The notes: generated by a model from the letters alone, not told the origin. Numbered from the stretch's first letter, positions 17,130-26,748 are shown. The stretch is 64,000 nt of DNA from CAISGS01 sp044376615 (GCA_044376615.1 JBILKO010000001.1:1-64000); one strand, 5' to 3'. Translations and numbers: made by a program.

Positions 17130-18095
17130 ATGTCCTTGCGGGAGGGGCCATTACAGGACCTGAAGGTTCCCTTGACCCTGGCCGCAAGTCTTGCTGCGGT
17201 CGTTGCGGTCGTCGCGGCCTTAGCCCTCCTGATTAGCAGCCGAAGGGACCCGATCCAGGATCAGGCCTATAGTGCTGGCCGTGCAATTGCTGATCGCGTG
17301 ATTGCGCCAACCGCCGATGTTTTGTCGACCCCGGGACAATGGATTGCTGCCGCAAATACCGAAATTGGTAATTATCTGTTTGCGGTGAATGAAAATCAAA
17401 AACTCAAGGCTGAGATTGCTGAGCTTCGCCAATGGCGCAATGCGGCCATCGCTTTGGAAGATATAAATGGGCGATACCGCGACCTATTAGTGCTCAAGCT
17501 TGACCCTCCAATTCCCATGGTCACCGCCCGTGTGGTCCTAGACGCGCGTAGCCCATTTGCCAATACGCGGCTTGCGAATGTCGGCAAGGAAAAGGGTGTG
17601 GCCATCGGCAATCCCGTTATGACCGAGGCCGGCCTTGTTGGCCGAGTTGTGGGTGTCGGACAAGGCGTTAGCCGTGTCTTGTTGGTGACCGATGTTTCAA
17701 GTCATACCCCCGTCTTGATTGACCGAACGAATGCGCGCGCGATCCTGACCGGTGACGGCGGCCCTAATCCAACCCTGGAGTATTTGCGCGGCGAAGGCGC
17801 GGTTCAAAATGGTGACCGGATTCTGACCTCAGGCGACGGAGGCGTTATCCCGCGCGGACTCCCGGTTGGGATAGCGGTAAAGGGCCTAGATGGCCGCTGG
17901 CGGGTTCGCTTAGCTGCGGACGACAGCATGATCGATTTTGTTCGGATTTTACAGTTCAAGGGCTTTGCCGATTTGGCTAGCCAGCCAGCCCTTTTGCAAG
18001 GCAAGATGCCGCCCGTTACCGATCCGAGCACTGGGCCAGTGGCCTTACCTGCGCAAGCGCCTTTAGCCGCCCAAACCGGCGGTCGACCTCAATGA
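17130..18095 (+). CDS. mreC: Rod shape-determining protein MreC
   Basis: A 321-residue bitopic membrane protein that links MreB and the elongation synthases in the periplasm. Seen: one membrane helix (about 16-37), a short coiled coil (about 85-110, NENQKLKAEIAELRQW), then the two beta-barrel domains with VGRVVGVGQGVSRVLLVTD and HTPVLIDRTNARAILTG. The proline/alanine-rich tail (about 290-321) is unstructured. The stop overlaps the start of mreD by four bases (ATGA), suggesting translational coupling. Confidence 0.96.
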   Translation: MSLREGPLQDLKVPLTLAASLAAVVAVVAALALLISSRRDPIQDQAYSAGRAIADRVIAPTADVLSTPGQWIAAANTEIGNYLFAVNENQKLKAEIAELRQWRNAAIALEDINGRYRDLLVLKLDPPIPMVTARVVLDARSPFANTRLANVGKEKGVAIGNPVMTEAGLVGRVVGVGQGVSRVLLVTDVSSHTPVLIDRTNARAILTGDGGPNPTLEYLRGEGAVQNGDRILTSGDGGVIPRGLPVGIAVKGLDGRWRVRLAADDSMIDFVRILQFKGFADLASQPALLQGKMPPVTDPSTGPVALPAQAPLAAQTGGRPQ

Positions 18096-18607
18096 GCACC
18101 CAGGCATCGCGGCCGATGAATGCCCTGAGTTGGCTAGTATTGCCGGCCTTGGCCTGTATTGCCGCCAACCTATTGCTTGCCCTCCCATTTCGGCCATTCG
18201 GCCTTGCCCTACCAGAACCAATTCTGGCGCTGATCCCAGCCTATGTCTGGGCAACGGTGCGGCCATCCATCCTCCCACCGATCATTCTGTTGGGGCTTGG
18301 CCTTTGCCTCGATATGATTTGGGGTAATGCCCTTGGGCTTTGGCCGCTTTCGATTTTGGTCGGATATATGGCGGTAATGTCGGTCCGCGGGATAATTAGC
18401 GGTCAAGGCCATGAGGCCAACTGGATTGCGTTTGGCCTCATGGGCCTGCTCGTGGAACTGGTCGCTTATATGGTGACGGTGATTTCCACGCATGTCGCGC
18501 CCAACCTCGTTGGCGTGAGCTGGCAGTGGATCGTGACCACCGCGCTTTACCCGATCGCGCGCCGACTGATCGACCAATTTGAAGAGTCGGATGCGCGGTA
18601 TCGATGA
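18092..18607 (+). CDS. mreD: Rod shape-determining protein MreD
   Basis: A 171-residue polytopic inner-membrane protein, about five or six helices, of the elongasome. Sequence conservation in this family is low; the assignment rests on hydrophobicity, length, WGNALGLWPLSILVGYMAV (a typical MreD core), and its position between mreC and mrdA. Both ends overlap their neighbours by four bases (ATGA), so the three proteins are probably made in fixed ratio. Confidence 0.93.
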   Translation: MSTQASRPMNALSWLVLPALACIAANLLLALPFRPFGLALPEPILALIPAYVWATVRPSILPPIILLGLGLCLDMIWGNALGLWPLSILVGYMAVMSVRGIISGQGHEANWIAFGLMGLLVELVAYMVTVISTHVAPNLVGVSWQWIVTTALYPIARRLIDQFEESDARYR

Positions 18608-20601
18608 GCGAGCCGTCCTTCTTTTTTTCTGAAATCAATGAGCGGCAGGGGGTTTTCAATCGCCGGGCTTTTTTGATGGGCGGCCTGGCCGGTGCGGGCA
18701 TACTGGCGCTAGGCGGACGTTTGGCGCAGCTCCAGATCGTCGATTTTGACCGATACAAGGGCATGTCGACCGCCAACCAGTTCAATTACCGCATTTCCCC
18801 GCCGCCGCGTGGCTTGATCCTTGATCGCAACGGCGTGGTGCTCGCGACCAATCGGCCCAATTTTCGCGTGCTTATGGTCCGAGATGAGACGCATAATGTT
18901 GTCGAGACCCTTGCCGCCTTGAGCCAATTAATCCCGATTAGCGACGAGCGGCGCCGACAGCTGGGTCGAGAACTGGCGCGTACGCCGCGGTTTGTTCCCG
19001 TTGAGGTTTTAGAAGACCTGACCTGGGAAGAGTTTACGAGCGTTCAGGTTCGGGCACCGGAATTGCCCGGCATTACCGCTGATATGGGCGAGGCGCGGGT
19101 CTATCCTTATGGCGGTGCCTTTGCCCATGTTATCGGCTATGTCGCAAAAGTGTCAGACCGCGATCTGGCGGCCGCGGGCAAGGCGCCGGACCCTGTCTTG
19201 CACCATCCCGGTTTTCGGATCGGCAAACAGGGGGTGGAAAAGGCGCTCGATATGGCCCTTCGGGGTAGGGCTGGCGCCTCCAAGACCGAAGTCGATGCCG
19301 AGGGCAGGGTCGTGCGAAAAGATCCAGCAGGCGACGTCCTAGCTGTGCCCGGCAAGACGGTAGCACTCTCACTTGATGCCGATGTTCAGAACCGGGCTCT
19401 GGAAGTGCTGGGCGCGGAAAGCGGGGCCTGCGTGGTTATGGATGTCCGCACAGGCGACTTGATCTGCATGGCCTCAACCCCGAGTTTTGATGCCAACCGG
19501 TTCGTTAAGGGTCTGACGGGGCCAGAATACAGGGCCTTGGCCGATTATGAGCGCCGCCCGCTTTTGGATAAGGCTATTTCGGGCACCTACCCACCGGGCT
19601 CAACCTTTAAGCCCATGACCGCCCTAGCTGCCCTTGAGTCTGGTTTGATCGATCCGGATGTGACCGTTATGTGCACAGGCCAAATGTGGTTCGGGAACCG
19701 GTTCTTCCACTGCTGGAAGCGCGGAGGGCACGGCGCACAGAACCTGAATGATGCGATCAAGAATTCCTGCGACGTTTACTTCTACCAGACCGCGCTTCGC
19801 ATTGGTCCCGACCGGATTGCTGAGGTGGCAAAGGCCTTTGGTCTCGGCCAGACCTTCGATATTGGCATATCAGGGCAAAAGGCTGGCCTAGTACCCTCAA
19901 CGCGCTGGAAACGGGAGAGATACAAACAAGCCTGGTATCCGGGCGAGTCGCTTAGCTTTGGGATTGGCCAGGGAGCCTTGTCGGCCAATGCCCTACAGTT
20001 GGCCGTCATGACCGCACGGCTAGCGAATGGAAAGACCGCGCTAAATCCGCGCCTGATCAAGTCAATCGGTGGCGTCGAGACACCGCGCGGCGACAAGGCC
20101 CCCGATCTTCCCTTCCAAACCGCACACATGGATATGGTTCGCGCAGGCATGGCAGCAGTGGCCAATGATGTCACGGGCACCGCCTATCGCGCCAGCCAGA
20201 TGGGCCTTGGCCCTGTCCTGATGGCGGGCAAGACCGGCACGGCCCAGGTAAGGGTGATTAGCGCGGCAGAACGGGCACGCGGTGTGCGCAGCAATGAGTC
20301 ACTGCCCTGGCATCTGCGTGACCATGCCCTGTTTGTCGCTTTTGCGCCCTATGACGATCCACGCTATGCCATGAGCGTCATTGTCCAGCATGGCGGCGGC
20401 GGCGCTGCGGTGGCCGCACCCAAGGGCCGAGAAATCATGCGCGTCGCCTTGCTGAAAGATGCAGATGTTCGGGCCAGGATAACCTCGCCCGTGCCGATAC
20501 CATCTGTTGAGGATGCCGGTGCTGAGCCTGATGGCGGTGCCCCGCCGCCGCCAAGCGACCTAGGGCCCGCGCCCCTAGCGCCAACGGGGGGTATCACCTG
20601 A
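18604..20601 (+). CDS. mrdA: Penicillin-binding protein 2 (elongasome transpeptidase)
   Basis: A 665-residue class B PBP that cross-links new peptidoglycan during elongation. Seen: a cytoplasmic N-terminus, one membrane helix (about 22-40), the pedestal opening PPPRGLILDRNGVVLATN (67-84), then the transpeptidase domain with STFK (333-336, nucleophile Ser333), SCD (388-390) as the SxN-like motif, and KTGTAQ (543-548). The third residue of the second motif is Asp rather than Asn, as in other PBP2 proteins. A proline-rich tail (about 625-665) is longer than in E. coli. It overlaps mreD upstream, and its stop shares a base with the rodA start. Confidence 0.97.
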   Translation: MSEPSFFFSEINERQGVFNRRAFLMGGLAGAGILALGGRLAQLQIVDFDRYKGMSTANQFNYRISPPPRGLILDRNGVVLATNRPNFRVLMVRDETHNVVETLAALSQLIPISDERRRQLGRELARTPRFVPVEVLEDLTWEEFTSVQVRAPELPGITADMGEARVYPYGGAFAHVIGYVAKVSDRDLAAAGKAPDPVLHHPGFRIGKQGVEKALDMALRGRAGASKTEVDAEGRVVRKDPAGDVLAVPGKTVALSLDADVQNRALEVLGAESGACVVMDVRTGDLICMASTPSFDANRFVKGLTGPEYRALADYERRPLLDKAISGTYPPGSTFKPMTALAALESGLIDPDVTVMCTGQMWFGNRFFHCWKRGGHGAQNLNDAIKNSCDVYFYQTALRIGPDRIAEVAKAFGLGQTFDIGISGQKAGLVPSTRWKRERYKQAWYPGESLSFGIGQGALSANALQLAVMTARLANGKTALNPRLIKSIGGVETPRGDKAPDLPFQTAHMDMVRAGMAAVANDVTGTAYRASQMGLGPVLMAGKTGTAQVRVISAAERARGVRSNESLPWHLRDHALFVAFAPYDDPRYAMSVIVQHGGGGAAVAAPKGREIMRVALLKDADVRARITSPVPIPSVEDAGAEPDGGAPPPPSDLGPAPLAPTGGIT

Positions 20602-21755
20602 TGACGGCGACCGGCCTGACCCGTCCGGGCGAGCGCAATCGCCTCATTGTTAAGTTTTCCGAGATTGACTGGTCCTTGGCCTTACTCTTGAGCCTGATTG
20701 CGGGCTCAGGCTCGGTCATGCTTTATTCGGTCGCTGGGCTTTCGTTTGAGCCGTGGGCGGCCAATCATCTGACGCGCTTTGGCCTGTGCTTTGTGATGAT
20801 GATCGTGCTGGCCATGATTGATCTTCGGGTTTGGTTTGCCAGTGCCTATCCCATTTACGCCATTGGCCTGACCCTTTTGCTCGCCGTTGAGATTGTCGGC
20901 GATGTGTCGCTGGGTGCGCAGCGCTGGCTCAATCTTGGCTTTGTGCGTCTGCAACCATCAGAAATCATGAAGATTGGCCTGGTGCTAGCCTTGGCGCGGT
21001 TTTATCACGGGCTTCCCGCAGATGAGGCGCGGCTTTCATGGCGCCTGGCTGTGCCCGTGGCCCTGATTGGCGTGCCGACGCTCTTGGTTGCACATCAGCC
21101 AGACCTGGGCACAGCGGTGCTGTTAGCGGCGACGGGCCTGTCGATCATGGTCCTCGCTGGGCTTAGCCTCAGAGTGATCGGCGCCTTAGCCTTAGCCGCG
21201 CTGGCGGCGATCCCGCCGGTGGTGATGTTTGTGCTGCATGACTATCAGCGCAATCGGATCTTGACCTTCCTCAATCCAGAGGCGGACCCGTCCGGAACGG
21301 GCTATCACATCATGCAGTCTAAGATCGCGCTCGGCTCAGGCGGCCTGCTTGGCAAGGGCTTTGGGCTGGGCTCGCAAAGTCAGCTCGATTTTTTACCCGA
21401 AAAGCATACCGATTTTATCTTTGCGACCTTGGCCGAGGAATTTGGCTTTGTTGGCTGCGTTTCGGTCTTGGCCTTGTACCTTGCCACGATCACGATTGCC
21501 CTGCGTATCGCTAGTGTCTCGCATAGCCATTTTGGCCGCCTGGGCGCGGCGGGTGTCACCGCCACCTTTGCCCTCTATGTGCTGATCAATGGGGCCATGG
21601 TTATGGGGCTGGCACCGGTGGTTGGGGTGCCCATGCCCATGCTATCCTTTGGCGGCACGGTGATGTTGACCGTCATGATCGGCTTTGGCCTGGTCCAGGC
21701 CGTTAAGGTCCAGCGGTATTCCGAAATCACCAGCGGCCGCGGAACCCTGCTCTAG
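20601..21755 (+). CDS. rodA: Peptidoglycan glycosyltransferase RodA
   Basis: A 384-residue SEDS-family polymerase of lipid II that works with PBP2. Seen: about ten membrane helices; AQRWLNLGFVRLQPSEIMKIGLVL with the SEDS Gln-Pro-Ser-Glu motif; HQPDLGTAVLLAATGL with the catalytic-region Asp; the periplasmic loop RILTFLNPEADPSGTGYHIMQS; LPEKHTDFIFATLAEEFGF; and PMPMLSFGGT. All are typical of RodA/FtsW; operon position with mrdA identifies RodA. The start overlaps the mrdA stop (TGATG). The stop overlaps the convergent gene's stop within CTAG. Confidence 0.97.
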   Translation: MTATGLTRPGERNRLIVKFSEIDWSLALLLSLIAGSGSVMLYSVAGLSFEPWAANHLTRFGLCFVMMIVLAMIDLRVWFASAYPIYAIGLTLLLAVEIVGDVSLGAQRWLNLGFVRLQPSEIMKIGLVLALARFYHGLPADEARLSWRLAVPVALIGVPTLLVAHQPDLGTAVLLAATGLSIMVLAGLSLRVIGALALAALAAIPPVVMFVLHDYQRNRILTFLNPEADPSGTGYHIMQSKIALGSGGLLGKGFGLGSQSQLDFLPEKHTDFIFATLAEEFGFVGCVSVLALYLATITIALRIASVSHSHFGRLGAAGVTATFALYVLINGAMVMGLAPVVGVPMPMLSFGGTVMLTVMIGFGLVQAVKVQRYSEITSGRGTLL

Positions 21756-22741
21756 ACTACAAAAGCTGCATCGGTGGCCCTGACCAGGGCATCAATCGTG
21801 CCGGGCTCGGTCGAGGCGTGCCCAGCGTCCCAGATCAGGTCAAATTGGGCTTCGGGCCATTTGGACTTTATGCCCCAAGCGGTCTCCAGTGGTGTGACCA
21901 CATCATAGCGGCCCTGGACGATCCAGGCTGGGATATGCCGGATCTTGTCAATATTGTCCTGAATCCACTGGTCGTGTTCTAAGAAGCAGCCATTGACGAA
22001 ATAGTGGCACTCGATGCGGGCAAAAGCGACGGCAAAGCTGGGATCATTGAACTTGTCTGGACGATCGATAGGCCCGCGGATGGAGATCGTATCGCCTTCC
22101 CATTGGCTCCAGTCTGCGGCCGCCTGGGCCTGGATGACCGGGTCGGTGCCGGTTAGACGCCGGTAAAAGGCCTGCATCAGGTCGCCGCGCTCGGCCATCG
22201 GAATATTGGCGACATAGCGCGCCCATACATCAGGGAACAGCATATTGGCGCCGTTTTGATAGAACCAGTCCAATTCTCGCCGACTACCGGTGAAGACGCC
22301 GCGCAGGATCAAGGCCTCGACCCGATCAGGATGGGCAATCGCATACGCAAGGGCCAGGGTTGAGCCCCAAGACCCCCCATAGACGGTCCATTTCTCAAAG
22401 CCCGATGCGATCCGAAGCCGCTCTATATCCTCAATCAGGGTCCAGGTCGTATTGTGTTCTAGGCTTGCTGTGGGTGTCGATCGGCCACAGCCCCTTTGGT
22501 CAAATAAGACCATGTGCCAGCGCGAAGGGTCGAAATAGCGCCGCATGGTAGGATTGATCGCGCCGCCTGGGCCACCGTGCAAGATCACACAGGGCTTGCC
22601 ATTTGGCCTTCCACACTCTTCAAAAAAGACCCTATGCCCGTCTTGTTCCGGCAAATAACCGGTCTTGAAGGGCTGGGTCTCCATATAGAGGCCGCGGCGG
22701 ATGGTCTCTTGCGGAAGGTGAGGTGGCACGCGGTATTCCAT
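21752..22741 (-). CDS. pip: Prolyl aminopeptidase (proline iminopeptidase)
   Basis: A 329-residue alpha/beta hydrolase of peptidase family S33 that releases N-terminal proline. Seen: LHGGPGG (54-60) oxyanion loop, FDQRGCGRSTP (80-90), the nucleophile elbow GGSWGSTLAL with Ser124, Asp280 in GRYDVVTP, His308 in DAGHAS, and the family's helical cap between 140 and 260. No signal peptide, so cytoplasmic. It follows another hydrolase gene on the same strand with a 4-bp gap, so the two are probably co-expressed. Confidence 0.95.
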   Translation of the reverse strand: MEYRVPPHLPQETIRRGLYMETQPFKTGYLPEQDGHRVFFEECGRPNGKPCVILHGGPGGAINPTMRRYFDPSRWHMVLFDQRGCGRSTPTASLEHNTTWTLIEDIERLRIASGFEKWTVYGGSWGSTLALAYAIAHPDRVEALILRGVFTGSRRELDWFYQNGANMLFPDVWARYVANIPMAERGDLMQAFYRRLTGTDPVIQAQAAADWSQWEGDTISIRGPIDRPDKFNDPSFAVAFARIECHYFVNGCFLEHDQWIQDNIDKIRHIPAWIVQGRYDVVTPLETAWGIKSKWPEAQFDLIWDAGHASTEPGTIDALVRATDAAFVV

Positions 22742-22745
22742 GGGT

Positions 22746-23702
22746 TTAAGCGAAACGGCGGTTAAGCCAGTCCAGCAAAATGGCGTTCACCTCATCTGGC
22801 TTTTCTTGCTGAGTCCAGTGGCCAGAGCCGAGGACAAGCGATTTTTCCAAATCCGAGCAATACTTTCCCATATTGTCGGCCATGGAAGGGGGCAAGACGG
22901 CATCTTGCTCGGCCATGATCATTAGGCTTGGGACGTCCACCCGGTTTGGTAAGTGGGCACTATCGCGCCAATTGCGGCTAAAATTGCGATACCAATTTAT
23001 CCCGCCGCGAAAGCCGGACCGCGCAAACATCTGAACATAGACGGCAAGGTCTTCGGCATTAAGGAATTGTCGGTCATCTGTCGCCGGATCAAAATGCGCT
23101 AGGGCCTGATAGCTCGGCAGGTTAGCCTCGGATGGGCTGGGTGGTCCGGGCTTTCTGAGGTTGAAGCGAAAGGTCTTTTCGAGGTCGGCCTCGAAAATGG
23201 CCTCGGGCGCATCGGGCTTTTGGAAAAACACCAGATACATGTCTTCGCCCAGCTTTTCGCGATAGAGCTCGACCGGGTCGCGCGACAGTCTTGGAATATA
23301 GGGGGTGTTGAGACCAATCACCCCGGCCGTTCGGCCTGGATGGCGCAGGGGCATTTGCCAAGCGATCAGGCCGCCCCAGTCATGGCCGCACCAGATCGCC
23401 TTGTCCGAGCCCAAATGATCAAGCAAGCCGATCAGATCATCGGTCAGATGCTGCATATCAAAGCTTTCGACCGCTGCAGGGGAGTCACTGAGGCCATAGC
23501 CGCGTTGATCAGGCGCAATAGCCCAGCGTCCAGCGTCGCTTAGGCCCCGTAATTGATAACGCCAGGAAAAGGCCAGCTCTGGCCAACCATGGCAAAAGAT
23601 CACTGGAATGCCTTTGCGCGGCCCAGATTCATAAAAGGCCAGACGCACGCCATTGGTGTGGACATATTGGACCGGCGGCATATGGGGCAGGGGATTAGGC
23701 AT
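22746..23702 (-). CDS. Epoxide hydrolase-like alpha/beta hydrolase
   Basis: A 318-residue alpha/beta hydrolase of the epoxide hydrolase group. Seen: CHGWPELAFSWR (37-48) with the HGxP oxyanion motif, APDQRGYGLSD (63-73), nucleophile Asp108 in CGHDWGG, cap-domain tyrosines including Tyr238 in NWYRNF, acid Asp267 in AEQDAVLP, and base His295 in GSGHWTQQEKP. An Asp nucleophile with lid tyrosines favours epoxide hydrolysis over ester cleavage or dehalogenation. The substrate is unknown. Transcribed with pip (4-bp gap). Confidence 0.87.
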   Translation of the reverse strand: MPNPLPHMPPVQYVHTNGVRLAFYESGPRKGIPVIFCHGWPELAFSWRYQLRGLSDAGRWAIAPDQRGYGLSDSPAAVESFDMQHLTDDLIGLLDHLGSDKAIWCGHDWGGLIAWQMPLRHPGRTAGVIGLNTPYIPRLSRDPVELYREKLGEDMYLVFFQKPDAPEAIFEADLEKTFRFNLRKPGPPSPSEANLPSYQALAHFDPATDDRQFLNAEDLAVYVQMFARSGFRGGINWYRNFSRNWRDSAHLPNRVDVPSLMIMAEQDAVLPPSMADNMGKYCSDLEKSLVLGSGHWTQQEKPDEVNAILLDWLNRRFA

Positions 23703-23735
23703 GGTCGGATCCTAACCTTTTGCAGCCTTCGACGT

Positions 23736-24095
23736 CTAGTTGAGTCGCCAAACTTGCCAGGCCAAAAGCGCCCAGCCACAGAGCAAGCCAAGGCCGCCAA
23801 TCGGGGTCACGGCCCCAAGCCAGCGCGGCGCGCCGAGCGCCATGGCATAGAGGGTAGCGGCGAAAACGGCTGCCCCGCCGAGGAATAGGCCGGCGATCAG
23901 GCGAGGCCGCTTTAGGCCCAGACCAAGAACAGCTAGGCTCGCCACCGCATGGACCAATTGATAGCTGGCCCCGGTCTTGATCCAATCGCGCGCCTGGGCA
24001 TCGCTAAGGCCATGGGCAGCAAAGGCACCCGCCGCCACGGCTAGAAATCCGCTCATGGCCGCTAGGGTGAGGATAGTTCTGTTTGGCTGCTGCAT
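23736..24095 (-). CDS. DUF423 family small membrane protein
   Basis: A 119-residue protein with four hydrophobic helices, of the DUF423 (YgdD-like) family of unknown function. Seen: AAGAFAAHGL (20-29) and the near-C-terminal GAVTPIGGLGLLCGWALLA, both hallmarks of the family. The start is ATG 24095; the frame is open further upstream but the extra sequence is not membrane-like and runs under the promoter of the divergent gene. It lies 33 bp before the hydrolase gene and may belong to the same unit. Confidence 0.87.
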   Translation of the reverse strand: MQQPNRTILTLAAMSGFLAVAAGAFAAHGLSDAQARDWIKTGASYQLVHAVASLAVLGLGLKRPRLIAGLFLGGAAVFAATLYAMALGAPRWLGAVTPIGGLGLLCGWALLAWQVWRLN

Positions 24096-24218
24096 ACTTG
24101 CCCCTGGGTGACCGTTGCATTGCGCTGAAACCACCGTAACGTGGCGGCTTAGGAATTTAAACGGTCCCGTAAGAGGGCTGGATAGACCTGAGGAAACTCC
24201 AGAAGAGGAACAGTGGTC

Positions 24219-25328
24219 ATGACCCTGACGCGCGGCGATGATTATCCGATCCACCAGACGCCGGAGCCGATTGCCTATTCGGGCACGGACCGCAATTTTT
24301 ATGATCGCTACTTCTTCAATGGCTATGTCAGCCAGGGCGACCGAATGTTTGCTGTCGCTTTTGGCGTCTATCCGCATCTGAACATTGTTGACGCCCATTT
24401 CAGCGTCGTGCGCAATGGGGTCCAGGTCAATCTTCATGCCAGTGCCTGGTTGAATATGGAGCGGATGGCCCTGGTCGCCGGTCCGATTTCCATCCAGGTG
24501 CTGGAGCCCCTACAGCGCCTGCGGGTGCTGGTCGATGATGCCAAGACCGGTATCAAGGCCGATATTGTTTTTGAAGGCCGGTCCTTTCCGATTGAAGAGC
24601 CGCGCTTTATGCGCCGGATCGGGCCGCGCGCCTTTATGGACTATACCCGCCTGACCCAGAACGGCCACTATACGGGCTGGATCGAGGTCGATGGCAAGCG
24701 CGAGTCTGTGGATGGCTTTAGCGGCACGCGAGACCGGTCCTGGGGCGTTCGGCCGGTTGGCGCGCGTGATCCACAAGAGGCCGTGCCGCCCGTGCCTATG
24801 CAGTTTTATTGGCTCTGGTCACCGACCAGTTTTGACGATGGCAGCTTCTTTTTCCACACCAATGATGATGCCCATGGCCGCCCCTGGAATACGCGCGCGG
24901 TCTGGGCGGCGGACCAGTCCAATGCTGAGGCGCATGTGCATTTTGACTCTGCCCTAGCCAAGGTCGATTGGAAAAAGGGCACTCGCCATGCCACCGGCGC
25001 CGTGATTGACCTGGTCGATGAAAGCGGTGGTCGCGGTTCGGTGACATTTGAGCCCGAGCACACCTTTTTCATGCTCGGCATAGGCTATGGGCACCCCAAA
25101 TGGGGCCATGGCCTGGCGCATGGCGAGCTGGCCGTCGAGCGTGAGGATTTCGTGCTCGCCGATATGGATGTGCGCCTGCCGCACCATCTACATATCCAGG
25201 CCCTGTCCAAGGTGACCTATCAAGATGCCAGCGGCCATGTCCGGGTTGGACGGGGGGTCTTGGAGCAATTGGTGCTTGGGCCCTATGCCCCATCTGGCTT
25301 CAAGGACGTTTTGGATTTTGCGTCATGA
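24219..25328 (+). CDS. CrtC/AttH-like (calycin-type) protein of unknown function
   Basis: A 369-residue soluble protein. The central GFSGTRDRSWGVRP (about 168-181) and surrounding beta-rich sequence resemble the AttH/hydroxyneurosporene-synthase (CrtC) lipocalin-like group, but I cannot place it in a characterised family. It is rich in Asp, His and Trp, with an HPKWGHG stretch (about 288-294). There is no signal peptide. The start is ATG 24219, with GAGGAA eight bases before it; a GTG at 24213 is too close to that site. It is the first gene of a three-gene overlapping cassette and overlaps the next gene by four bases. Confidence 0.6.
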   Translation: MTLTRGDDYPIHQTPEPIAYSGTDRNFYDRYFFNGYVSQGDRMFAVAFGVYPHLNIVDAHFSVVRNGVQVNLHASAWLNMERMALVAGPISIQVLEPLQRLRVLVDDAKTGIKADIVFEGRSFPIEEPRFMRRIGPRAFMDYTRLTQNGHYTGWIEVDGKRESVDGFSGTRDRSWGVRPVGARDPQEAVPPVPMQFYWLWSPTSFDDGSFFFHTNDDAHGRPWNTRAVWAADQSNAEAHVHFDSALAKVDWKKGTRHATGAVIDLVDESGGRGSVTFEPEHTFFMLGIGYGHPKWGHGLAHGELAVEREDFVLADMDVRLPHHLHIQALSKVTYQDASGHVRVGRGVLEQLVLGPYAPSGFKDVLDFAS

Positions 25329-26338
25329 GTCTGTCGGAAGGCATTGCCGCCTATCTGGGCCGGTTATGGAACCAGCCGATTGAGATCGAGAATCTGGCGC
25401 GTATTCCCGGTGGGGCCAGCCGCGAAACCTATCGCTTTGATGCCAAATTGCCCGGCCAGACCAAGGCGCTGATTCTGCGCCGTGATCCGGTCGGCAGCCT
25501 GATCGATACAGACAGGCGCCTGGAATTCTTGGCCTATCAGTCGTTTTACGATCTTGGCATTCCGGTACCCGAGCCCGTGGCCCTAGAAATGGCCGAGACC
25601 GAGCTTGAGCGGCCCTTTTTCATCATGGGGCGTATAGAAGTCGGCAAGGCGGCCAGCCCGTTTACGGTCGAGGCTTATGGCGATCATGCCGCCACGATCG
25701 GTCATCAGTTCTTTTCCTATCTGGGCCAGATCGCCAAGGCCGATCCAAAGGGCATGCCGATCAGCACAGTGGCCCCCGCCCCAAGCCTCGATACTGCCTG
25801 GTCGGTGGCCCTAGACTATTGGGCTGGGGTGATTGAGGCTGACGCTCTGCACCCCCAGCCAATTGTGCTTGCCGCGATCCGCAAGCTGCGCCGCAACCCG
25901 CCGCCACCGGCGCAAAAGCTCAGCGTCGTGCATGGTGATTATCGCACCGGCAATTTCCTGCATGATGGCATGGGCAAGATCACAGCCATACTGGATTGGG
26001 AAATGGCGCATCTGGGCGATCCGCTCGAGGACCTGGGCTGGGCCCTAGACCCGCTTTGGGGCCATTATGATCCAACCCGAGTCAGTGGCATGCTGCCGCG
26101 TGATGAGGCCTTGGCGCTGTGGCGCAGGGTCAGCGGCCTGGAGATTGATCTAAAGGCGCTGGACTGGTGGACCCTGTTTAATGCGGTTAAGGGCCAGGCG
26201 ATCTGGGCCTCGGCTGCGAAAGAGTTTCGCACGGGCGGCCTGACCGATCCGGTCCTGGGCTTTTCAGGCTGGTATACGGCCCGGCGTCACGACAAGATTA
26301 TTGCTGATCGGCTAGCGACCTTGGAGGGCTGGCAATGA
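25325..26338 (+). CDS. APH-fold phosphotransferase family protein
   Basis: A 337-residue protein kinase-like phosphotransferase of the APH family, in the branch that includes the kinase domain of ACAD10/ACAD11. Seen: IPGGASRETYRF (27-38) as the glycine-rich loop, LILRRDP (49-55) with the ATP-binding basic residue, VVHGDYRTGNF (201-211) with catalytic Asp205 and Asn210, and ILDWEMAHLGDP (222-233) with metal-ligand Asp224. The acceptor is unknown; relatives act on hydroxyacyl-type or aminoglycoside substrates. It overlaps both neighbours by four bases (ATGA), implying coupled translation. Confidence 0.85.
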   Translation: MSLSEGIAAYLGRLWNQPIEIENLARIPGGASRETYRFDAKLPGQTKALILRRDPVGSLIDTDRRLEFLAYQSFYDLGIPVPEPVALEMAETELERPFFIMGRIEVGKAASPFTVEAYGDHAATIGHQFFSYLGQIAKADPKGMPISTVAPAPSLDTAWSVALDYWAGVIEADALHPQPIVLAAIRKLRRNPPPPAQKLSVVHGDYRTGNFLHDGMGKITAILDWEMAHLGDPLEDLGWALDPLWGHYDPTRVSGMLPRDEALALWRRVSGLEIDLKALDWWTLFNAVKGQAIWASAAKEFRTGGLTDPVLGFSGWYTARRHDKIIADRLATLEGWQ

Positions 26339-26748
26339 CCCCGACCACGAATGAGCTCTTGCTCGGCAATTTTATGGCCCTGGCCGTGCCGCCGCCGCCG
26401 GAATCCATGGGTGAGTTCTTAAGCGGTCGCGTCGCTGTCGTCGGCATGATCTCAATGCTGGCGGCGCAAGAGGCCGAAACGGGCGTTGCGGTCCGGGTCT
26501 GGGAAAATGGCGCTATTGCCGCGCTTTTGGCCAAGGCTGGCGCGGCCGTGCCAAAGGCTGCAGACCCGTCCGATCTAACGATCGCCGCTCTCGATGCGCA
26601 TAATGCTGATCTGAGGCTGGCCTTGATCGCGGCCCATACTCACGCCGAAAGCTCGGGCAATACGGCCCTCGATCGTGAGATCCTGACCCTCTACCAGGCG
26701 ATGGCCGATCGCCGCATGCTGGTTCTGCCACCGCTTCCAGGCGCATAA
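26335..26748 (+). CDS. Hypothetical helical protein coupled to the APH-fold kinase
   Basis: A 137-residue, apparently all-helical soluble protein that I do not recognise. Features: an N-terminal PPPPESMGEFLSGRVAVVGMISMLAA segment, an alanine-rich middle, and a C-terminal helix LDREILTLYQAMADRRML ending in PPLPG. The start overlaps the stop of the kinase gene (ATGA), and it is not expected to be a chance frame because it follows the coding style of its neighbours closely. It may form a complex with, or serve as a small subunit for, the kinase. Confidence 0.7.
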   Translation: MTPTTNELLLGNFMALAVPPPPESMGEFLSGRVAVVGMISMLAAQEAETGVAVRVWENGAIAALLAKAGAAVPKAADPSDLTIAALDAHNADLRLALIAAHTHAESSGNTALDREILTLYQAMADRRMLVLPPLPGA

